Assembly: GCF_028682455.1 (NCBI RefSeq)
Contig: NZ_JANHLD010000002.1
Coordinates: forward strand, 682,001 to 746,000
DNA: 64,000 nucleotides
Reading direction: 5' to 3'
Source of the DNA: Pseudomonas putida
Lineage (GTDB): Bacteria > Pseudomonadota > Gammaproteobacteria > Pseudomonadales > Pseudomonadaceae
In this document: one piece after another, positions 63,360 through 64,000 of the stretch
Numbering within the stretch: the first letter of the stretch is position 1
Layout: each line of letters starts with the position of its first letter
Program-made: the position numbers and the translations under genes
Notes under the pieces: model-generated
The model's database searches: none
Told to the model about the DNA's origin: nothing
What the model saw: the letters and a program-made list of their open reading frames with translations, nothing else

Positions 63360-64000
63360 ATGAGTGCAGAGAAACTGGAAATGGTCGATCGACTGGCTCG
63401 GGCTGACCGAGCCGCCAAGGCGATGCCACACGAAGACATCAACAGTCACATGACGCCATGCCCGGCCAGTCAGCCTGAAGTGTTCGTAGTCCCGGTGCGC
63501 TATGCACTGGCAGAAGAGAAAGCCGCCCATCCCTGCTGCGCTCCCGGTGTGGCCATCCAGAGCCATCCCGTGGCGGCGCGCCGCCTGCGGGAAGGGTTTC
63601 TTTACCTGTGGCAGGACCAAGGCCCTCTCAAGCGTTATGCCATCGCCCCGAATGGTTTGCTCAGCGAGCAAGCGCTGGAGGCCGATTCCACCGTTGTGCT
63701 GGAGGGTACCCTGGCGGGGCTGGCCCTGAAAAAAAACCACGACGCCTGGATGCTCTACAGCGAGTATCCCCTTAACCCGCAGCACTGTAAGTCGTTGAAC
63801 GACAGCAGTGCCCAGCGCAGCGCGCGCATGCGCCACGTGGCCTTGCGCACGGTGGCCAACGAGTTGCAGGCGCCTCATTGCCCGCCGCTGGCCAACGCCG
63901 ATCAGGTCATGGCCGAACTTGTCCCGGCGATCTACGCCCGGTCGATGAAGGCCGATAAACAACGCGGCAATGACGAGACGACCGCGCTGGGCGCAGCGGT
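63360..64000 (+). CDS. VasX-like type VI secretion effector, N-terminal part (truncated by window end)
   Basis: A plus-strand frame opens at ATG 63360, after GAAAGAGAG, and is still open at 64000 (213 codons). The N-terminal region has the toxin VasX N-terminal pattern: a Cys-Pro start (CPASQPEVFVVPVRYALAEE), then RRLREGFLYLWQD. Such proteins are large type VI secretion effectors, often pore-forming, and their N-terminus is the delivery region. No chaperone or VgrG gene lies upstream, so partners would be downstream or elsewhere. It is unrelated to the catabolic island. Confidence 0.8.
   Translation, partial: MSAEKLEMVDRLARADRAAKAMPHEDINSHMTPCPASQPEVFVVPVRYALAEEKAAHPCCAPGVAIQSHPVAARRLREGFLYLWQDQGPLKRYAIAPNGLLSEQALEADSTVVLEGTLAGLALKKNHDAWMLYSEYPLNPQHCKSLNDSSAQRSARMRHVALRTVANELQAPHCPPLANADQVMAELVPAIYARSMKADKQRGNDETTALGAA

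Overview
This 64-kb, GC-rich window looks like a Pseudomonas chromosome. The evidence is the codon style, the REP-type intergenic hairpins built around GTGGGAGCGGGC-like sequence, and the start of a VasX-like type VI secretion effector at the right edge. Between a MalT-type regulator at the left (251-2950) and that effector (63360 onward) lies one very large catabolic island of about 40 genes, arranged in several divergent operons. No transposase, integrase, tRNA, rRNA or CRISPR array was seen.

Layout. Positions 251-2950 hold a LuxR/MalT regulator. A minus-strand operon (6550-2995) has two tandem SDRs, a crotonase and an acyl-CoA dehydrogenase. A divergent plus-strand operon (6830-15142) has an SCP-x thiolase, a two-subunit MaoC-type hydratase, an SDR, an acyl-CoA dehydrogenase, an acyl-CoA ligase, a secreted DUF1254/DUF1214 protein and a crotonase. 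Next come an alpha-methylacyl-CoA racemase (16431-15316), a DUF2889 protein and an AraC regulator with a frameshifted tail. These are followed by a Tat-exported flavin amine oxidase with a sulfatase (18724-21683). Two minus-strand blocks (25959-21991 and 33912-26061) carry an acyl-CoA dehydrogenase, an epoxide hydrolase-like enzyme, an alkylsulfatase-like protein, a second copy of the thiolase/hydratase/SDR module, DUF2889, two DUF1254/1214 proteins and a second sulfatase. Positions 34204-39062 encode DUF1302 and DUF1329 envelope proteins and a third sulfatase. A TetR regulator, a thioesterase and an iron alcohol dehydrogenase follow on the minus strand. Positions 41910-52027 form a seven-gene operon: LuxE-like and LuxC-like proteins, a zinc alcohol dehydrogenase, an MFS transporter, a ThDP enzyme, a FAD 2-hydroxyacid dehydrogenase and a PhoD-like phosphatase. 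A long minus-strand operon (62824-52312) ends the island with two acyl-CoA dehydrogenases, an MFE-2-like fusion enzyme, a thiolase homologue, an acyl-CoA ligase, a histidinol dehydrogenase-like enzyme, an SDR and a thioesterase.

Reading of the system (inference). The island looks like a self-contained pathway for a hydrophobic, methyl-branched compound that is probably presented as a sulfate ester. The DUF1302/DUF1329 pair would bring it across the outer membrane. Exported sulfatases would remove sulfate. Alcohol, flavin and histidinol-type dehydrogenases would oxidise it to an acid. Ligases would activate the acid, and racemase, MFE-2 and SCP-x-type enzymes would shorten the chain. That last set is the one animals use in peroxisomes for branched fatty acids and sterol side chains. 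No steroid-ring genes are present, so the real substrate is open.

The strongest candidates for something new are these. A family of 19-bp GC-rich palindromes (CCCCCTC-N5-GAGGGGG type) sits in most of the promoter regions. The peroxisome-like gene set is clustered with sulfatases. One thiolase homologue lacks its nucleophilic cysteine. One alkylsulfatase-like protein has lost its metal site. A perfect 44-bp palindrome lies between the island and the secretion effector.
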